A stretch of 64,000 bases of DNA from Luteibacter jiangsuensis (GTDB lineage: Bacteria > Pseudomonadota > Gammaproteobacteria > Xanthomonadales > Rhodanobacteraceae), in assembly GCF_011742555.1 (NCBI RefSeq), contig NZ_JAAQQR010000001.1:620001-684000 (forward strand), read 5' to 3'. Below, piece after piece: positions 34,579 through 42,659 of the stretch. A program made the translations under genes and the position numbers. The notes below the pieces were generated by a model. The model was not told the origin of the DNA and made no database searches. It saw only the letters and a list, made by a program, of their open reading frames with translations. Position 1 is the first letter of the stretch. The number at the start of each line of letters is the position of its first letter.

Positions 34579-34884
34579 TTACCTCAGGGAAACGCGCCCG
34601 CGCAGGATGTCCCAGAACATCGCCCAATCGCCCATCAGGCTGTAGAAGGGATGGCGAAACGTGGCCGGCCGGTTCTTCTCGAACACGAAGTGGCCTACCC
34701 AGGCGAAACCGTAGCCACCGGCAAGGGCAAGCAACAGCCACCACCCTTGCCCGGTGAAAAGGAGCATCGCCAGGGCGAAGAGCACCACCCAGCTGCCGGC
34801 AAAATGCAGCCGGCGGCAACGGACGTCGGCGTGTTCGCCGAGGTAGTACGGATAGAAGTCGCGAAAACTGTCGAAGCCAGCCAT
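34579..34884 (-). CDS. DUF962/Mpo1-like membrane protein
   Basis: A 101-residue protein with the DUF962 pattern: FDSFRDFYPYYLGEHADVRCRRLHFAGSW-type N-terminus with conserved His, two hydrophobic helices (about 31-60), GHFVFEKNRPATF and HPFYSLMGDWAMF. The yeast homologue Mpo1 is an Fe-dependent dioxygenase in alpha-oxidation of 2-hydroxy fatty acids. It is convergent with the autoinducer synthase gene (18-base gap); a role in turnover of hydroxylated lipids near a hydroxyketone synthase is only a suggestion. Confidence 0.85.
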   Translation of the reverse strand: MAGFDSFRDFYPYYLGEHADVRCRRLHFAGSWVVLFALAMLLFTGQGWWLLLALAGGYGFAWVGHFVFEKNRPATFRHPFYSLMGDWAMFWDILRGRVSLR

Positions 34885-34894
34885 GCGCCCTCCG

Positions 34895-35764
34895 TCAGTA
34901 GTTGGGCAGAGGAATCCGCTCGTATTCGTCGCCGGGCACCAGCGGGAATCTTCCGGCCGCCCAATCCGCCTTGGCCTTCTCGATCAGGTCCGGCGAACTG
35001 GCGACGAAATTCCACCAGAGGTGCCGCTCGCCGTCGAGCGGCGCACCGCCGAAGAGCATCACGAGGGACGGTTCCGTCGCCTCGAGCACGGTGGGCGGCC
35101 CGTCGTGGGCCACCGCCATGTCCTGCTTGGCCATGGCGAGGTCGCCGAACCGGACGGCACCCTCGACCACGTAGGCGCCCCACTCCGCGTGCTCTTCCGG
35201 CATCGCGAGGCGCGCACCCGCCTCGAGGCGGGCTTGCACGAAGAACATGGGGGCGAAGACACGCACGGGCGACATGGCGCCGAATGCCTGACCGGCGATT
35301 ACCACCATGCGCGCTCCGTCGCGCTCGACCTTGGGCAGTTCGGACGCGGGATGGTGATGGAACTCCGGGTCGATCTTTTCGTGCGACTTCGGCAAGGCCA
35401 CCCACACCTGGATACCGTGGAGGCTTGCGTGGTCGTGGCGGACTTCCGGCGGCGTGCGTTCCGAGTGCGCGATGCCGCGACCCGCGGTCATCCAGTTCAC
35501 GTCGCCCGGATGGATGTCGACATGGCTGCCAAGGCTGTCGCGATGGCGGATCACGCCATCGAAGAGCCAGGTGACGGTGGCGAGGCCGATGTGCGGATGG
35601 GGGCGCACGTCCAGTCCGGTGTCATCGCCAAAGGCGACGGGGCCCATCTCGTCGAAGAACACGAAGGGACCGACGTGACGGGCCTTCAGATGCGGCAACA
35701 TGCGCCGGACGACGAAACCGCCGCCGAGGTCGCGTTCCTTGCCGTCTATGGGAATGGTGGTCAT
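34895..35764 (-). CDS. Pirin family protein
   Basis: A 289-residue bicupin of the pirin family. The N-terminal cupin carries the metal ligands in RPHPHIGLATVTWLFDG and VDIHPGDVNWMTAGRGI followed by HSE, the classic pirin signature. The second cupin (about 150-289) ends in NFVASSPDLIEKAKADW. Bacterial pirins can act as quercetinases or as partners of metabolic enzymes. Start MTTIPIDG (35764) was chosen over an upstream ATG at 35803. The gene ends 10 bases before the DUF962 gene. Confidence 0.9.
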   Translation of the reverse strand: MTTIPIDGKERDLGGGFVVRRMLPHLKARHVGPFVFFDEMGPVAFGDDTGLDVRPHPHIGLATVTWLFDGVIRHRDSLGSHVDIHPGDVNWMTAGRGIAHSERTPPEVRHDHASLHGIQVWVALPKSHEKIDPEFHHHPASELPKVERDGARMVVIAGQAFGAMSPVRVFAPMFFVQARLEAGARLAMPEEHAEWGAYVVEGAVRFGDLAMAKQDMAVAHDGPPTVLEATEPSLVMLFGGAPLDGERHLWWNFVASSPDLIEKAKADWAAGRFPLVPGDEYERIPLPNY

Positions 35765-35785
35765 GGTTCGAAGTATCCGGACGCG

Positions 35786-35819
35786 CAAAAACTCCTCCGG
35801 CACAGGGACCGGAGGAGTG
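35786..35819 (-). terminator. Terminator of the first cold-shock gene
   Basis: On the minus strand ACTCCTCCGG and CCGGAGGAGT pair perfectly around an 8-nt loop and are followed by five T residues (TTTTT), 39 bases after the csp stop. Confidence 0.88.
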
Positions 35820-35858
35820 GAAGCTTGCTCGCAAGGCCGTATCGCTACGGCCGCACGA

Positions 35859-36062
35859 TCAGATCGCTTTGACGTTCTCCGCCTGCGGACCCTTCTGCCC
35901 CTGGGTCACTTCGTATTCCACCTTCTGACCTTCCTGCAGCGACTTGAAGCCGTTGCCCTGGATCGAGCGGAAATGCACGAACACGTCCGCGCCGCCGCCG
36001 TCCTGAGTAATGAAGCCAAAGCCCTTGGCGTCGTTGAACCACTTCACGGTACCTGTTGCCAT
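35859..36062 (-). CDS. CspA-type cold-shock protein, first copy
   Basis: A 67-residue OB-fold RNA chaperone. RNP1 is KGFGFITQ and RNP2 [17 protein letters not shown] is complete. A GGG insertion (QDGGGADV) lengthens the L3 loop relative to its paralogue at 37675. Start MATGTVKW at 36062 is preceded by GAGG. It has its own terminator and a leader of over 100 bases, as is usual for cold-inducible csp mRNAs. Confidence 0.93.
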   Translation of the reverse strand: MATGTVKWFNDAKGFGFITQDGGGADVFVHFRSIQGNGFKSLQEGQKVEYEVTQGQKGPQAENVKAI

Positions 36063-36230
36063 CACACACACCTCTATCCAACACACGAAAACCCGGCTCG
36101 CGAGCCGGCGACTTACTGGGCATGCAGGACCGGGTGAGGCGATGGAGCGTCTAACTGCTCGCTAACATCGGGTCACTCTCGTGACCGCGCAGACACAGTA
36201 CGTCCGATCATAACCACATTTCCCTAAACA

Positions 36231-36252
36231 TCTGTAGGGGAATTCCTACAGA
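36231..36252. promoter_or_regulatory. Dyad in the upstream region of the first csp gene
   Basis: TCTGTAGG and CCTACAGA are perfect inverted arms around GGAATT. On the minus strand a -10-like TATGAT lies some 18 bases downstream (about 36208-36213), so the dyad covers the -35 region. It could be an operator, but no regulator is known. Confidence 0.45.
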
Positions 36253-36374
36253 AGACGAATTTTTGACGCTGATCACGACGAAAATCGTGAAGACGGGGAG
36301 AAGTTGGCCGAATATGCGTGATGGGATCGCGGATCGCGCTTGAACCGGATGCCGAACAAAATGGGTCTTCGCGC

Positions 36375-36703
36375 ATTTCCGGGGAGTCGTGGCGTGCGGC
36401 GTTCGCTTCGTAGGGTGGGCTCGCCTGTTCGGCCTCGCGCTCGGCGCTCGTACGTGGTCCGGAGGCCGGCAGCCGTCGCCCTCGCCGCGAAGGCTTACGT
36501 CGTTCCTTGCGAAAGGAGGAGCCGCTGCGCGGCTCGGTGTCTGATGGCTGGCGCCGCGGCGGACCCGGCCGTCCGGGCGGGGGTTTCCGACTCGGCATCC
36601 TGCCTCGGCGGAAACGGCGGGCCGTCCTGGCCCGCCCCCTGACGGGCCTTTTCCGCCCGCACGCCCTCGACTCCAGACATCGCGGCGAGGGGAACGGGTA
36701 CCG
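36375..36703. repeat. Left arm of a long inverted repeat
   Basis: About 330 bp that recur in inverted orientation at 37276-37607 with many short mismatches. The arm contains GTAGGGTGGGCTCGCCTGTT, a GAGCCGctgCGCGGCTC hairpin and TGACGGGCCTTTTC. No start codon, RBS or coding pattern is convincing on either strand, so it is taken as non-coding. Confidence 0.8.
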
Positions 36704-36798
36704 GCCACCGACGGTGCGGGTTATTGGCGGAAGAGCGAAGCGCGCGTTGGGATAGCGAAGCACGAGCCGATGGTCTGCTTTCGCCTATTGCCGACCGG

Positions 36799-36841
36799 GG
36801 CGCTGGGTGCCTGCTTTCGCAGGCACGACGGTTGGTGGGGA
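36799..36841. repeat. Inner inverted repeat, left arm
   Basis: CGCTGGGTGCCTGC followed by a TTTCGCAGGCACGACGG stretch recurs inverted at 37158-37198, nested within the longer repeat. Each arm also forms its own small hairpin (TGCCTGC/GCAGGCA). Confidence 0.8.
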
Positions 36842-36889
36842 CGCTGTGATGCCGTTGCATCGCGCTCTTGTGGGCCCCGCTTCGCCTTG

Positions 36890-36972
36890 TGTGGGAGCCG
36901 CTTCAGCGGCGATGGGTGCTCGCGGCAAGCGGGCCCGCTGCCGCGGGATCGCCGGCGTAGCCGGCTCCCACA
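36890..36972. repeat. REP-like palindrome, copy B
   Basis: This copy starts TGTGGGAGCCGCTTCAGCGG and ends AGCCGGCTCCCACA, as in the other copies. It lies near the centre of the nested inverted repeats between the two csp genes. Confidence 0.85.
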
Positions 36973-37011
36973 GAAAACATCGCGAATCGTCTTTGGTGCG
37001 GATGGGGGAAT

Positions 37012-37139
37012 TGTAGGAGCGCGCCTTGCGCGTTTATGCCCGTGTCGGGTACGACATGCTTTGAGGCCGAACCTGGGAGCTGGCGCGCGAGCGTATGGAC
37101 TGGTGCGAAAACCTGTCGCGCGCAGGGCGCGCTCCTACA
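37012..37139. repeat. Second REP-like family: TGTAGGAGCGCGCC palindrome
   Basis: TGTAGGAGCGCGCCTTGCGCG (37012) and its inverse, with one difference, at 37119-37139 enclose 86 bases. A compact relative sits on the stop codon of the GNAT gene at 47154. Confidence 0.75.
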
Positions 37140-37157
37140 CACACCACGCGCGGGAGA

Positions 37158-37198
37158 CCCCAACTACCGTCGTGCCTGCGAAGGCAGGCACCCAGCGA
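37158..37198. repeat. Inner inverted repeat, right arm
   Basis: This is the inverted partner of 36799-36841; about 36 of 40 positions match by eye. Confidence 0.8.
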
Positions 37199-37275
37199 CT
37201 CAAGCGCGAACGGTCGCCACAGACGGACAAAACGACGCCACGCCACGCACTACGCGCAGCACACCGCCGCACCGT

Positions 37276-37607
37276 CCGATGCCGGCAGCCGTCGCCCTCG
37301 CCGCGATGTCTGGAGTCGAGGGCGTGCGGGTGGAAAAGGCCCGTCAGGGGGCGGGCCAGGAGGGCCCGCCGTCTTCGCCGAGGCAGGAGGCCGAGTCGAA
37401 GACCCCCGCCCGGACGCCCGGGTCCGCCGCGGCGAAGCCATAGAACATTGAGCCGCGAAGCGGCTCTCCTTGCGCAAGGAACGACGTAAGCCTTCGGGCG
37501 AGGGAAACGGGTACTGGCTCCCAGACCACGGCACAGGCGCCGATGCGAGGCCGAACAGGCGAGCCCACCCTACGAAGCGAACACCGCACGCCACGGACCC
37601 CGGAAAT
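37276..37607. repeat. Right arm of the long inverted repeat
   Basis: The inverse complement of 36375-36703; identity by eye is about 80 percent, with blocks of perfect match such as GGCCCGTCAGGGGGCGGGCC. It ends just before the terminator of the second csp gene. Confidence 0.8.
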
Positions 37608-37617
37608 AACGAAGAAC

Positions 37618-37648
37618 CAAAAAAAAGCCGGGCGTCGCCGCCCGGCTT
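37618..37648 (-). terminator. Terminator of the second cold-shock gene
   Basis: AAGCCGGGCG and CGCCCGGCTT form a perfect 10-bp stem with loop TCGC; on the minus strand it runs into eight T residues, 27 bases after the csp stop. Confidence 0.93.
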
Positions 37649-37674
37649 CTTTACAAGCTGGTCAAGTCGGCCGA

Positions 37675-37884
37675 TCAGGCCTTGTTGACTTCCTCAGCCT
37701 GCAGACCCTTCTGGCCGTTCACGACCTTGAAGGAGACCTTCTCGCCTTCGGCGAGGGACTTGAAGCCGTTGCCCTGGATGGCGCGGAAGTGCACGAACAC
37801 GTCCGGGCCGTTCTCACGGGAAATGAAGCCGAAGCCCTTGGCGTCGTTGAACCACTTAACGGTGCCGATCTCACGATCCGACAT
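37675..37884 (-). CDS. CspA-type cold-shock protein, second copy
   Basis: A 69-residue cold-shock RNA chaperone with RNP1 KGFGFISR and RNP2 DVFVHF. It shares [12 protein letters not shown] with the first copy ([12 protein letters not shown]) and is clearly its paralogue. ATG 37884 follows TTGGAGTG. The region upstream holds a long structured leader, and the gene has its own strong terminator. The two csp genes point the same way and are separated by the repeat-filled 1.6 kb region. Confidence 0.94.
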   Translation of the reverse strand: MSDREIGTVKWFNDAKGFGFISRENGPDVFVHFRAIQGNGFKSLAEGEKVSFKVVNGQKGLQAEEVNKA

Positions 37885-38210
37885 AGAAACACTCCAATAC
37901 GATTTACGAATGAAACCAGCGACTTGGAATAAGTCGCTGCATTACTGGTGTGCAAGGAAACGCGAGGAGCGAAGCGATGTGGCGGATCCGTGATCAGCGG
38001 CATCGGGTCAACGTAACTCTATGACCCCGGCAAACACAGTGCGGCGACTATACCTGTACCCGCGCGAAATAGCGATGGGGGATGAGATTGAGGGTCACGG
38101 CTTGCGCTGACATCGATTTCACTCCTTCGAGGTACATGCTTGCGCGGCGTCGCATCGCTGTTGCGACTTTGGCTACCATCCGTCCACGTTCGCCAAGGGG
38201 ACCGCTGACC
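37885..38210 (-). other. Leader and promoter region of the second csp gene
   Basis: On the minus strand a -10-like TATAGT (38052-38047) would give a leader of about 155 bases, a typical csp length. Near its 3' end AGCGACTT and AAGTCGCT form an 8-bp hairpin (about 37919-37939). The TGACCCGATG string in this leader also occurs in the upstream region of the first csp gene. The promoter of the lipoprotein gene on the other strand must also lie here, but no clear boxes were seen. Confidence 0.5.
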
Positions 38211-38675
38211 ATGAACCGTTCCATGACCCGACTCATTCCGCTCCTTGCCGGCGCGCTCGCGCTGGCTGCCTGCTCGGACCACACGACCCGGCCCGCGACG
38301 AACACCGAGCATACCGCCGCACCTTCCACCACCACGACGGGCGGCACACCGGCGAAGCGGTCGACCGGCACCGCGACAGGCGCCCCGAAGGCCGGCAGCA
38401 AGAAGGAGGCGCCGCTGCCCGACAACACCGGCATCGCCGCATGCGACGAATACCTGGCCAGCTACAAGAGCTGCCATCTGGCCGCCGGCATCTACGCTCG
38501 CGACCAGATCGAGAGCCGCTACGACATGATGCGTACGAGCCTGCTGCGCCAGTCGCAGGACCCGGACATGCGCGGCCAGCTCGGCGCACGCTGCACCTCG
38601 CTGGCCACCCAGCTGAAGGAAGCACTGCACGGCAAGTCCTGCGCGGACGTTCCGGCCCCCGCCTCCACCCGCTGA
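38211..38675 (+). CDS. Hypothetical lipoprotein
   Basis: A 154-residue protein not recognised beyond its export signal: a lipobox LALAAC at residues 16-21 predicts lipidation of Cys21. A Thr/Ala/Pro-rich low-complexity linker (about 25-70) leads to a small Cys-containing helical domain (IAACDEYLASYKSCHLAAG to GKSCADVP) with three or four cysteines that could pair. Start ATG 38211 was chosen because the signal sequence begins there. It is convergent with the glycosylase gene, whose stop is the next base. Confidence 0.82.
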   Translation: MNRSMTRLIPLLAGALALAACSDHTTRPATNTEHTAAPSTTTTGGTPAKRSTGTATGAPKAGSKKEAPLPDNTGIAACDEYLASYKSCHLAAGIYARDQIESRYDMMRTSLLRQSQDPDMRGQLGARCTSLATQLKEALHGKSCADVPAPASTR

Positions 38676-39944
38676 TCAGTCTTCGAGGGCCTTGGCGAGC
38701 CGGCCGGCCAGATCGCGCGGCTGGCTGCGGTCGATAACGATGCGCGGCGTGCCATGCCACGTCGCGCATTCGCGGATCGCACTTGCCACGCCTTCGACCA
38801 GCGCGGGCGTGGCGGCCTCGCCAGGCTCCAGCCAGATGCCGAGCACCTGGAACAGGCCTGCCTGGCGGTGCGCCTTGGCGTCCAGCCGCCCGACGAGGCG
38901 GCCGCGATGCAGGATCGGAAGCACGTAATACCCGTATTTGCGCTTCGCCGCCGGCGTGTAGCACTCGATGGTGTATTCGAAGCCGAACAGGTCCTGCGCC
39001 CTCGCCCGGTCCCACACCACCGGGTCGAATGGCGAAAGCAGCGTCGTGCGCGACGCACGCAGCGCGTTCCTGGCAGCCTCGCGCAGCAATGCCTCGTGGT
39101 CCCGGTGCGCATAGGCGGATTCGTCCCACCCGTCGACGGCTATGCGCACCAGCAGGCCCTGATCCACGAGCGGCGCCAGTTCGTCGTCGGTCACGCGTGG
39201 CCGAAGCCGGAAGTAGTCGGCGATCCAACGCGCCTTCGCCACACCGAGCGCGCGGACGCTTTCGAGGACGAAGTGGCGACGCGCCTCGCCTTCGTCCATG
39301 GCAGCCGCCGGTGGCGGAGCGGGCCAGCGCGCGGTGACCCGTTCCGCCAGGTCGTACACGCGCTGGAAGCGTTCGCGCCTCGCGACCATCAGCCGGCCGA
39401 GCGCGAACCACGCCTCCAGCCAGCGCTTTTCGGGTTTCCATCCCCACCAGCCTTTCGTTCCCAGCGTGTCGCGCTCGAAATCCGCCGCTCGCAGCGGACC
39501 CTCGCGGCGAATGCGCTCCAGCAGCGCGTCCATGTCGACGCGTGCCTCCTCGTGTGTGCGTTCCGCCATGCGGTGGGCCCAGTGGCCGGCGCGGCCGGAG
39601 CGGTAATCGCGGTGGTAGCGGTACTCTGCCGCGGGCACGAAGCAGGCTTCGTGCGCCCAGCACTCCGCGAGCACGCCCTCGGCCAGCGATTCGTCGAGCC
39701 ATTCGTTGCGGAACGCGCCCAGTCGCGAGAAAAGCGTCATATACGGACTGCGCGCGACGACGTTGATGGTGTCGATCTGCAGCAGGCCCATGCGCTCGAT
39801 CGCGGCGGCGACGTCCGCCTTGCGCGCCTTGCGCGTGGAGCGCTTCAGCAGGCCCTGCGCGCCGAGATGCAGGAGTTGTGCGGAGCGTTGCGAGAGGCGG
39901 ATCACGCTGTTCGTCGAGACGGCGTCGGTGGCGCGTGACGGCAC
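38676..39944 (-). CDS. YcaQ-like winged-helix DNA glycosylase
   Basis: A 422-residue protein of the HTH_42 family. The QxD motif of the YcaQ/AlkX DNA glycosylases, which unhook interstrand crosslinks, is seen in GLLQIDTINVVARSPY near residue 55; EACFVPAAEYRYH and FDPVVWDRARAQDLFGF match the family further on. It starts with GTG 39944; no ATG is available before the conserved part. A role in repair of crosslinks or bulky alkyl adducts is expected. Confidence 0.85.
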   Translation of the reverse strand: MPSRATDAVSTNSVIRLSQRSAQLLHLGAQGLLKRSTRKARKADVAAAIERMGLLQIDTINVVARSPYMTLFSRLGAFRNEWLDESLAEGVLAECWAHEACFVPAAEYRYHRDYRSGRAGHWAHRMAERTHEEARVDMDALLERIRREGPLRAADFERDTLGTKGWWGWKPEKRWLEAWFALGRLMVARRERFQRVYDLAERVTARWPAPPPAAAMDEGEARRHFVLESVRALGVAKARWIADYFRLRPRVTDDELAPLVDQGLLVRIAVDGWDESAYAHRDHEALLREAARNALRASRTTLLSPFDPVVWDRARAQDLFGFEYTIECYTPAAKRKYGYYVLPILHRGRLVGRLDAKAHRQAGLFQVLGIWLEPGEAATPALVEGVASAIRECATWHGTPRIVIDRSQPRDLAGRLAKALED

Positions 39945-40061
39945 GGTAGAGGCCTTTCCGCAGTTGGGCCGCCATTAAATCGCTCCTTGCTAGCGTCGGC
40001 AACGATGCCACGACGCGCGGCGTCGTAAGCACTCCAACCCCACTCGAAAGGAGGCCTTTCC

Positions 40062-40634
40062 ATGAAGAAGCAAGTTCGCGCCGCGACCCTCGGCGTATCG
40101 CTGCTGCTGGCAGGCGCGGCATTCGCCCAAGTGCCGCCGCCCCCCAACCAGGTCCCGCCTCCGCCGCCTGGCGAAGCCACGCCTCCCCCGCCTCCGCCGC
40201 CGGGCGATGTGCCACCGCCGCCGGGACAGCCGGGCCAGGCGGGTAATCCGATACCGCCGACGACCCAGGCCCCGGACCCGAACATGCCGCCGCCGGCCAA
40301 CCAGGCACCGCCGCCGCCCCCCGGCGCCCCGGCAGCGCCGATGCCGCCCCCGCCCCCGCCGGCAGGAGCCGAAGCCGGCTCCAGCGGCGCGACGATGCAG
40401 ACCCCGCAGGGCCAGGTCACCGTGAACAGCGCTCCGGCACCCGCGAAGCCGGCGGGTCCCGCGCCCGATTTCGCGACGCTCTCGGGCGGCAAGGGTTCCA
40501 TTACGCCGGAACAGGCTTCGGCCTATCCGTTGCTCGCCAACGACTTCCAGTACGCCGACAGCAACCGTGACGGCCGGATTTCGAAGGCGGAATACGCCAA
40601 GTGGGTAGCGCACTCGGGCGCCAGCGGCCAATAA
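40062..40634 (+). CDS. Secreted proline-rich EF-hand protein
   Basis: A 190-residue exported protein. A signal peptide (residues 1-22, ending GAAFAQ) is followed by a Pro-rich region (about 24-100, runs of 4-7 prolines with PPPPPG motifs). A short spacer leads to one canonical EF-hand loop DSNRDGRISKAE near residue 166, with Asp, Asn, Asp, Ile and Glu at the calcium positions. The partner half of an EF-hand pair is weak (GGKGSITPEQA). AGGAGG precedes ATG 40062. The function is unknown; a calcium-dependent envelope or matrix protein is possible. Confidence 0.85.
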   Translation: MKKQVRAATLGVSLLLAGAAFAQVPPPPNQVPPPPPGEATPPPPPPPGDVPPPPGQPGQAGNPIPPTTQAPDPNMPPPANQAPPPPPGAPAAPMPPPPPPAGAEAGSSGATMQTPQGQVTVNSAPAPAKPAGPAPDFATLSGGKGSITPEQASAYPLLANDFQYADSNRDGRISKAEYAKWVAHSGASGQ

Positions 40635-40663
40635 CGAGACGCCGGAACCATCCGGCCTGCACC

Positions 40664-40698
40664 GTGGGAAGCCCTTCGCCGGGCTTCCCACTTTTTTT
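40664..40698 (+). terminator. Terminator of the proline-rich protein gene
   Basis: GTGGGAAGCCC and GGGCTTCCCAC make a perfect 11-bp stem with a TTCGCC loop, followed by seven T residues. Confidence 0.95.
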
Positions 40699-40794
40699 GT
40701 TCCGTTCGCAAAGCCGTCACGGCACGTTCTTCACAAACCTTGCCGCTACACTCCGTTGCCCACCGGAACGTGTCCGGACAGCACGGAGTCCCCC

Positions 40795-41865
40795 ATGAAG
40801 TCATTCCGCGCCGCCTCCGGCGCCTTGTGCGCCTACGCGTGCCTCCATGCGAGCCTGGCGCTCGCGCAGAACCCCAGTCCGATGGACATCCGCGCGTGCT
40901 CGGCGATCGAGACCGACTCGCAGCGCCTGCTGTGCTACGACAAGGCGGTGGGCCGCGATCGCCTGCCGCAGGCAGCGAAAAAGGAAGATGCCAAGGCGAA
41001 TTCGGTCAGCGTCGACCTCGCCACGCGCGAATCGCAAGACGTGGCCCGGCCGCTCTCGCTACTGGACAGCCGCTGGGAACTCTCGCCAGAATCGAAACTC
41101 GGCACGTTCAATCTCCGCGGCTACAAGCCGACGTATGCCCTGCCCTTCTTCGGTACGTCGAAGCAGAACACCCGGCCGCACAGCCCGGCACCGGACCATA
41201 CGGTGGCCACGCCGCAACAGCTCGACGACGTGGAAGCGAAATTCCAGATCAGCCTGAAGACGAAGGTGGGCGAGAATCTCTTCGGCGACAATGGCGATCT
41301 GTGGGTCGGCTATACCCAATCCTCGCGCTGGCAGGTCTACAACACGGACAACTCGCGCCCGTTCCGCGAAACCAATTACGAGCCCGAGGCGATTCTCGCC
41401 TTCAACACGCACTACGAGGTGTTCGGCTGGACGGGCCGGCTCGCCGGCATCGGCATCAACCACCAGTCGAACGGCCGCGCCGATCCGCTGTCGCGCAGCT
41501 GGAATCGCGTGATCGCCGACATCGGGCTGGAACGCGAAGGCTGGACCATCATGCTGCGCCCGTGGTGGCGCATCCCGGAAGATCGCAAGGACGACGACAA
41601 CCCGGACATCCAGGACTACATGGGCCGGGGCGAGATCCAGATCGTGCACGAGGTGGGGCGCCAGGAATTCGGCCTCACCGCGCGTCATTCGTTCCGGGGT
41701 GGCGACCGTTCGCACGGTTCGCTACGCGGCACGTGGAGCTTTCCGGTCGTCGGCAACCTGCGCGGCTATATGGAAATCTTCAACGGTTACGGGGAGAGCC
41801 TGATCGACTACAACCACCGGGCGACCTACCTCGGGTTGGGTGTGTCGTTGCTGGATTGGTATTGA
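40795..41865 (+). CDS. pldA: Outer-membrane phospholipase A1
   Basis: A 356-residue OMPLA protein. The signal peptide ends SLALAQ; an N-terminal stretch with Cys-Cys spacing (IRACSAIETDSQRLLCYDKA) is common in xanthomonad members. The beta-barrel holds the catalytic His and Ser in GINHQSNGRADPLSRSWNR, with the Arg-Ser-Trp-Asn motif that supplies the Asn. It hydrolyses phospholipids displaced to the outer leaflet after dimerisation with calcium. ATG 40795 was chosen for the signal peptide. A REP-like element separates it from the convergent slyD. Confidence 0.92.
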   Translation: MKSFRAASGALCAYACLHASLALAQNPSPMDIRACSAIETDSQRLLCYDKAVGRDRLPQAAKKEDAKANSVSVDLATRESQDVARPLSLLDSRWELSPESKLGTFNLRGYKPTYALPFFGTSKQNTRPHSPAPDHTVATPQQLDDVEAKFQISLKTKVGENLFGDNGDLWVGYTQSSRWQVYNTDNSRPFRETNYEPEAILAFNTHYEVFGWTGRLAGIGINHQSNGRADPLSRSWNRVIADIGLEREGWTIMLRPWWRIPEDRKDDDNPDIQDYMGRGEIQIVHEVGRQEFGLTARHSFRGGDRSHGSLRGTWSFPVVGNLRGYMEIFNGYGESLIDYNHRATYLGLGVSLLDWY

Positions 41866-41891
41866 CGAGCGATTCGGCCTTGCAGGCTTTG

Positions 41892-41975
41892 TGTGGGAGC
41901 CGCTTCAGCGGCGATGGGTTCTTGCGGCAAGGTTGTCCGATACCGCGGGAATCGCCGGCAAAGCCGGCTCCCACA
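41892..41975. repeat. REP-like palindrome, copy C
   Basis: This copy lies between the convergent pldA and slyD genes and could end transcription from both sides. Confidence 0.85.
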
Positions 41976-41988
41976 TGGGTCCGCCACC

Positions 41989-42471
41989 TTAATGGTGGTG
42001 ACCACCCTCACCGTGCACGTGACCATGCGAAAGTTCTTCGTCGGTCGCTTCGCGCACGTTGGTGATCTCGACGGCGAAGTGCAGCGTCTGGCCGGCGAGC
42101 GGATGGTTGCCGTCGACGGTGACGTTGTCACCCTCGATCTTGCTGACGGTGACGTTGATGCTGCCCTGGTCGTTACGGCCCTGGAACTGCATGCCGGGCT
42201 GGAGGTCTTCGACGCCCTGGAACGCGGCGCGCGGCACCACCTGGATCAGTTCCTGGTGGCGCGGGCCATAGCCTTCTTCCGGAGCGACGTCGACCTTGAA
42301 CTGGTCGCCAGCCGAGCGGCCTTCCAGCGCCTTCTCCAGGCCCGGGACGATATGGCCTTCGCCATGGATGTAGGCCAGCGGCTCGCGGCCTTCCGAGCTG
42401 TCGATGACGTTGCCCTGGTCGTCGGTCAGCGTGTAATGGAAGGAAACGGCGTGGCGATTGGCGATCTGCAT
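41989..42471 (-). CDS. slyD: FKBP-type peptidyl-prolyl isomerase SlyD
   Basis: A 160-residue FKBP with the inserted chaperone flap. VSFHYTLTDDQGNVIDSSEG and YIHGEGHIVPGLEKALEG form the FKBP part, VDVAPEEGYGPRHQELIQVVP the hinge of the insert. The His-rich tail HGHVHGEGGHHH is a metal-binding end as in E. coli SlyD, which delivers nickel to hydrogenase. Here it is shorter, so nickel handling is likely but unproven. It is divergent from the carboxylase gene. Confidence 0.94.
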   Translation of the reverse strand: MQIANRHAVSFHYTLTDDQGNVIDSSEGREPLAYIHGEGHIVPGLEKALEGRSAGDQFKVDVAPEEGYGPRHQELIQVVPRAAFQGVEDLQPGMQFQGRNDQGSINVTVSKIEGDNVTVDGNHPLAGQTLHFAVEITNVREATDEELSHGHVHGEGGHHH

Positions 42472-42659
42472 GGAATTCTCGCTATGGAGGGGGGACAGGG
42501 ATGGGACAAAGCGCCTTCCCGGGTCCCCAAGGCTAGGCGACCCGCTCCCTGACTGCAAATCACGAAACATTGGCGATGCTGCGGCGCAACCCGCCGGGAA
42601 GCCGCAATCTGCTAGTTTTCCCGCTTTTCCCCCACCCTCCGACCCGTGCCGGGAGCCGC

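Noticed and set aside
36375-37600. Several open frames of 80-240 codons between the csp genes
   Set aside because: They are Arg/Pro/Gly-rich, lack RBS and domains, and lie in inverted repeats on both strands.
38048-38434. Minus-strand frame opposite the lipoprotein gene
   Set aside because: The plus-strand frame has a clear lipobox, and the minus frame has no start signals or family.
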